Source of the DNA: Aestuariivirga litoralis
Lineage (GTDB): Bacteria; Pseudomonadota; Alphaproteobacteria; Rhizobiales; Aestuariivirgaceae
Assembly: GCF_015714715.1 (NCBI RefSeq)
Contig: NZ_WAHS01000001.1
Location: forward strand, 620,001-684,000
DNA: 64,000 nucleotides
Reading direction: 5' to 3'
The position numbers and the translations under genes were made by a program. The notes beneath the pieces were generated by a model that did no database searches, was not told the DNA's origin, and saw only the letters and a list, made by a program, of their open reading frames with translations. Numbering within the stretch: the first letter of the stretch is position 1; every line of letters begins with the position of its first letter. This document shows, piece after piece, positions 61,527-64,000 of this stretch.

Positions 61527-62864
61527 ATGAGACGTTTGAATATTGCGGTAGTGGGCTCTGGCGTATCGGGGCTATCAGCAGCCTGGCTTCTCTCCAAACG
61601 TCACCGGGTGACACTTTTCGAGGCTAACCACAGATTTGGTGGGCATTCGCACACCCATGATATTGAAACCGCCGGAGGCAAAGTGCCGGTGGATGTGGGA
61701 TTCATTGTCTATAATGAAACGACCTATCCCAATCTGGTAGGCATGCTTGATACGCTGGGCGTCGACAGCCAGAAGACTGAGATGGGCTTCTCGGTTTCAC
61801 TGCAAAATGGCGAAGTGGAATATAGCGGGCAAAGCCTGTTCCACCTGATGGGCACCTGGCCCGCCTGTGCCACCAACCCGACGCATTGGAACATGGTCAA
61901 GGAGCTGGTGCGCTTCTACCGGCAAGCCAAACAGCAGGCGGCATCGGTGGATGCTTGCATGCCGCTAGGACAGTTCCTGAAAGAGTTTGGCTACAGTGCC
62001 CGGTTTGTTGAATTTCACTTGTTGCCAATGGCTGCCGCCATCTGGTCTTCGGAAACCGGTGACATGATGAATTATCCGGCCAAGGCCTTCATCCAGTTCT
62101 TTGACAATCACCAGCTTCTGACATTGGGCCGGCGCAAGCCGTGGCGCACGGTCAAGGGTGGCTCGCGCAATTATGTGGCCAAGCTTTTGGCCCAGACAAC
62201 AATCACGCAAGCGGGGCTGGGGGCCTTCAAGATCAAGCGCAGCAATTATTACGCCGATGTGGTGATGGATAATGGCGCCGAAGAACGCTTCGATCATGTC
62301 GTGCTGGCTTGCCATGCCGATGAGGCACTGCGGCTGCTTGATCAGCCAAGCGAAAAGGAAATCGCGCTGCTTTCGCCATTCCGCTATTCCGATAACCGCG
62401 TGGTGCTGCACCAAGATGCAGCACTAATGCCGCGCGCCAAGCGGTTCTGGAGCAGTTGGAACTATGTCTCGCAGACGGGCAATGACGGTGCGGGCGTGAC
62501 CTATTGGATGAACGCCTTGCAGCATTTGCCCACACGGGAGAATGTGTTTGTGAGCCTGAACCCGCAGGCGAAGCCGCACGGGCCCATTCATCTGGACCAC
62601 CGGGTGCAGCATCCAGTGTTCACGGATGAAACCTTTTTGGCGCAGCAGGAGCTGTGGAGCCTTCAGGGACAGCAGAATACCTGGTTCTGCGGCGCATATT
62701 TCGGTGCGGGCTTCCACGAGGATGGCCTGCAATCGGGGCTTGCCGTGGCTGAAGACCTGGGCGGTCTGGCGCGCCCATGGAATGTTGCAAATGGTGATGG
62801 ACGTATCGTGCGGAAGCCTGTGCCGCAATTGAATCCGATCGAATGGGCCGAGGCCGCAGAATGA
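61527..62864 (+). CDS. FAD/NAD(P)-binding amine-oxidase-like protein
   Basis: A 445-residue flavoprotein. The N-terminal dinucleotide motif is AVVGSGVSGLSAAWLLSKRH, followed by FEANHRFGGHSHTH. The C-terminal FAD motif WFCGAYFGAGFHEDGLQSGLAVAEDL is at about residues 390-415. It belongs to the family found beside DUF1365 and cyclopropane-fatty-acid synthase in RpoE-ChrR regulons, thought to alter lipids or fatty acids under singlet oxygen. Reaction unproven. It overlaps DUF1365 by 4 bases. Confidence 0.9.
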   Translation: MRRLNIAVVGSGVSGLSAAWLLSKRHRVTLFEANHRFGGHSHTHDIETAGGKVPVDVGFIVYNETTYPNLVGMLDTLGVDSQKTEMGFSVSLQNGEVEYSGQSLFHLMGTWPACATNPTHWNMVKELVRFYRQAKQQAASVDACMPLGQFLKEFGYSARFVEFHLLPMAAAIWSSETGDMMNYPAKAFIQFFDNHQLLTLGRRKPWRTVKGGSRNYVAKLLAQTTITQAGLGAFKIKRSNYYADVVMDNGAEERFDHVVLACHADEALRLLDQPSEKEIALLSPFRYSDNRVVLHQDAALMPRAKRFWSSWNYVSQTGNDGAGVTYWMNALQHLPTRENVFVSLNPQAKPHGPIHLDHRVQHPVFTDETFLAQQELWSLQGQQNTWFCGAYFGAGFHEDGLQSGLAVAEDLGGLARPWNVANGDGRIVRKPVPQLNPIEWAEAAE

Positions 62865-63658
62865 GTGACCTCAAGCCCTGCCTCTATCTCGGCGCTGTCT
62901 CGCACCGGCGGTTTGCATCCGTCAAACACGAGCTCGTCTACCGGGCCGTGAGTGTCTTTCTCGACATTGATCAGTTGGAACAGATCAATAAGACCTCGTG
63001 GATCATGGGATATAACCGGCGCCGTTTGCTTTCGGTGCGCGATGCTGACCACGGGCCGGGCGATGGTACGCCGATCAACATCCATGTGCGTGGGCTGCTT
63101 GAAGCAAATGGGCTGCAACATGCTGGGCGGATTTTCATGTTGTGCTATCCGCGCATCCTCGGGCGGCTGTTCAACCCGATCACAATCTATATGGCGATTG
63201 ATTCTGAAGACCAGCCCGCGGCGATGATTTATGAAGTGAACAACACTTGGGGCGGGCGTCATTCCTACGTGGTGCCGGTGGCGGGCTTTACTGGCCACGA
63301 GGCGGAAAAGGCACTGCATGTTTCGCCTTTCAATCAGGTGGAAGGCACGTATCGTTTCCTGTTGCGACAGCTGGCTGACAAACTGCAATTCGACATTGCC
63401 TATTTCGTCGAAGGCGGACTGAAACTTACTGCGCGCATTGAGGGCGAACGCGCCAGTCTCAATGACTGGCAGTTGCTGCGGCTCTGCCTGCAGCTCGCGA
63501 TCCAGCCGCTCAAGATCTGGGGCGGCATTCACTGGGAAGCGCTTAAGCTCTACGCCAAGGGTTTGCGTGTGGGCGGCCGCACCGCCAGGGTTTCCCCACC
63601 TGATGAGCCGCGCCGCGTTGCTAGGGCCAAGCTTAAACCGCCAATCACTCAACCATGA
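62861..63658 (+). CDS. DUF1365 family protein
   Basis: A 265-residue protein with the DUF1365 blocks CLYLGAVSHRRFASVKHELVYRAVSVFLDIDQLEQIN, RIFMLCYPRILGRLFNPITIY and YEVNNTWGGRHSYVVPV. Function unknown, but the family is a steady partner of the preceding FAD protein and of ECF11 sigma factors. ATG 62861 forms an ATGA overlap with it. The basic, proline-rich tail is variable. Confidence 0.92.
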   Translation: MSDLKPCLYLGAVSHRRFASVKHELVYRAVSVFLDIDQLEQINKTSWIMGYNRRRLLSVRDADHGPGDGTPINIHVRGLLEANGLQHAGRIFMLCYPRILGRLFNPITIYMAIDSEDQPAAMIYEVNNTWGGRHSYVVPVAGFTGHEAEKALHVSPFNQVEGTYRFLLRQLADKLQFDIAYFVEGGLKLTARIEGERASLNDWQLLRLCLQLAIQPLKIWGGIHWEALKLYAKGLRVGGRTARVSPPDEPRRVARAKLKPPITQP

Positions 63659-63672
63659 AACAGGAACCGAAA

Positions 63673-64000
63673 ATGCCAGTGCAATACATATATGCCTATT
63701 TGCTCGCTTTGGTCGTTTATGCCGTGATCGATTTCGTTTGGCTGGGTTTGATCGGGCGAGGGCTCTACGTTTCTGAAATGGGGGACGCGCTACGCCCCGA
63801 TTTGAATTGGGCGGCGGCAGTGGCCTTCTATCTGGTTTATGCGCTTGGTTTGGTGTTCTTGGCCATTTCGCCGGGCGTGGCGGCGAAGAGCGTCATGCAA
63901 GCTGCGAGTGCCGGCGCGGTCTTAGGTCTGGTGGCCTATGGCACTTATGATCTCACGGGCCTAGCAGTGCTCAAGGGGTTTAGCACGCGTATCGCGCTGG
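63673..64000 (+). CDS. DUF2177 family membrane protein (partial at right edge)
   Basis: First 109 residues of a small inner-membrane protein. Three hydrophobic segments are seen, with the family start YAYLLALVVYAVIDFVWLGLIGRGLY and GLVAYGTYDLTGLAVLKGF. Function unknown; often encoded in the same RpoE-linked operons. I use ATG 63673 (AGGAA 7 bases upstream); an in-frame ATG at 63655 overlaps the DUF1365 stop. The gene continues past the window. Confidence 0.85.
   Translation, partial: MPVQYIYAYLLALVVYAVIDFVWLGLIGRGLYVSEMGDALRPDLNWAAAVAFYLVYALGLVFLAISPGVAAKSVMQAASAGAVLGLVAYGTYDLTGLAVLKGFSTRIAL

Noticed and set aside
62663-63652. 329-codon minus-strand open frame
   Set aside because: Antisense to the FAD protein and DUF1365, both with family motifs and coupled starts.

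Overview
The window is a piece of an alphaproteobacterial chromosome, most likely from the order Hyphomicrobiales (Rhizobiales). This rests on the divK-pleD pair, a perfect CtrA-type box, DUF1489 and DUF3572 proteins, an ECF11-type RpoE-ChrR pair, OpgG/OpgH glucan synthesis, GC-rich coding sequence and dense 4-bp start/stop overlaps. I cannot name a genus. I saw no rRNA, tRNA, CRISPR array, transposase or prophage. Both ends cut genes: valS on the left and a DUF2177 membrane protein on the right.

Layout. 0-4 kb: end of valS, a GNAT acetyltransferase, a DUF1203 protein, ogt and an EamA transporter. 4-17.7 kb: two minus-strand cobalamin operons. The first is cbiX-cobH-cobL-cobI-cbiG/cobJ-cobM, behind an unusual short B12-element-like leader. 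The second is cobW-cobN-cobO, behind a full cobalamin riboswitch. Between them lie two tandem paralogous exported proteins and a coiled-coil protein with a CtrA box. 17.8-24 kb: TPR-SPOR protein, dodecin, DUF1489, panC, a LuxR-type ligand-binding domain without a DNA-binding domain coupled to a glycosyltransferase, dinB and DUF3572. 24-32 kb: divK-pleD, tatABC, pdxJ-lysE-FAD monooxygenase-aroE-like, ilvC. 32-41 kb: redox and efflux genes, namely soxR with a textbook SoxR operator and a divergent membrane protein, a QorB-like reductase with an HxlR regulator, a four-repeat Cys protein, a TauE/SafE transporter, marR-emrAB and phzF. 41-44.6 kb: opgGH. 45-48.4 kb: denitrification cluster (cupredoxin-nirK-nirV, cytochrome c, nsrR) with an FNR/NnrR box and an NsrR-like site. 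48.4-50.3 kb: leuA with a leucine-rich leader peptide (ribosome-mediated attenuation). 50.3-55.4 kb: a nested palindromic repeat, an L,D-transpeptidase, an AT-richer restriction-modification island (HNH nuclease plus beta-class methyltransferase), a small Cys-rich protein and an XRE regulator. 55.4-59.4 kb: glyoxalase, double cold-shock protein, DUF192, serS, surE. 59.4-64 kb: rpoE-chrR-SDR divergent from the FAD oxidoreductase-DUF1365-DUF2177 operon. Both sides carry matching ECF promoters.

How it works together. Several genes concern redox and electron-acceptor change: singlet oxygen (RpoE-ChrR), redox-cycling compounds (SoxR, QorB/HxlR) and nitrite/NO (NirK, NsrR, FNR-type box). TatABC lies in the same window as three proteins with twin-arginine signals (NirK, OpgG, and probably the L,D-transpeptidase). 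The cobalamin genes mix modules from the late-cobalt pathway (CobN, CobO, CobW) with CbiX and CbiG, which are typical of the early-cobalt pathway.

Most interesting points for follow-up: the core-less B12-like leader before cbiX, the CbiG-CobJ fusion beside both kinds of cobalt chelatase, the HTH-less LuxR-type sensor coupled to a glycosyltransferase, the SoxR-controlled 4-TM protein, the unannotated leu leader peptide, the matching divergent ECF promoters, and the uncharacterised genes between the two cob operons.
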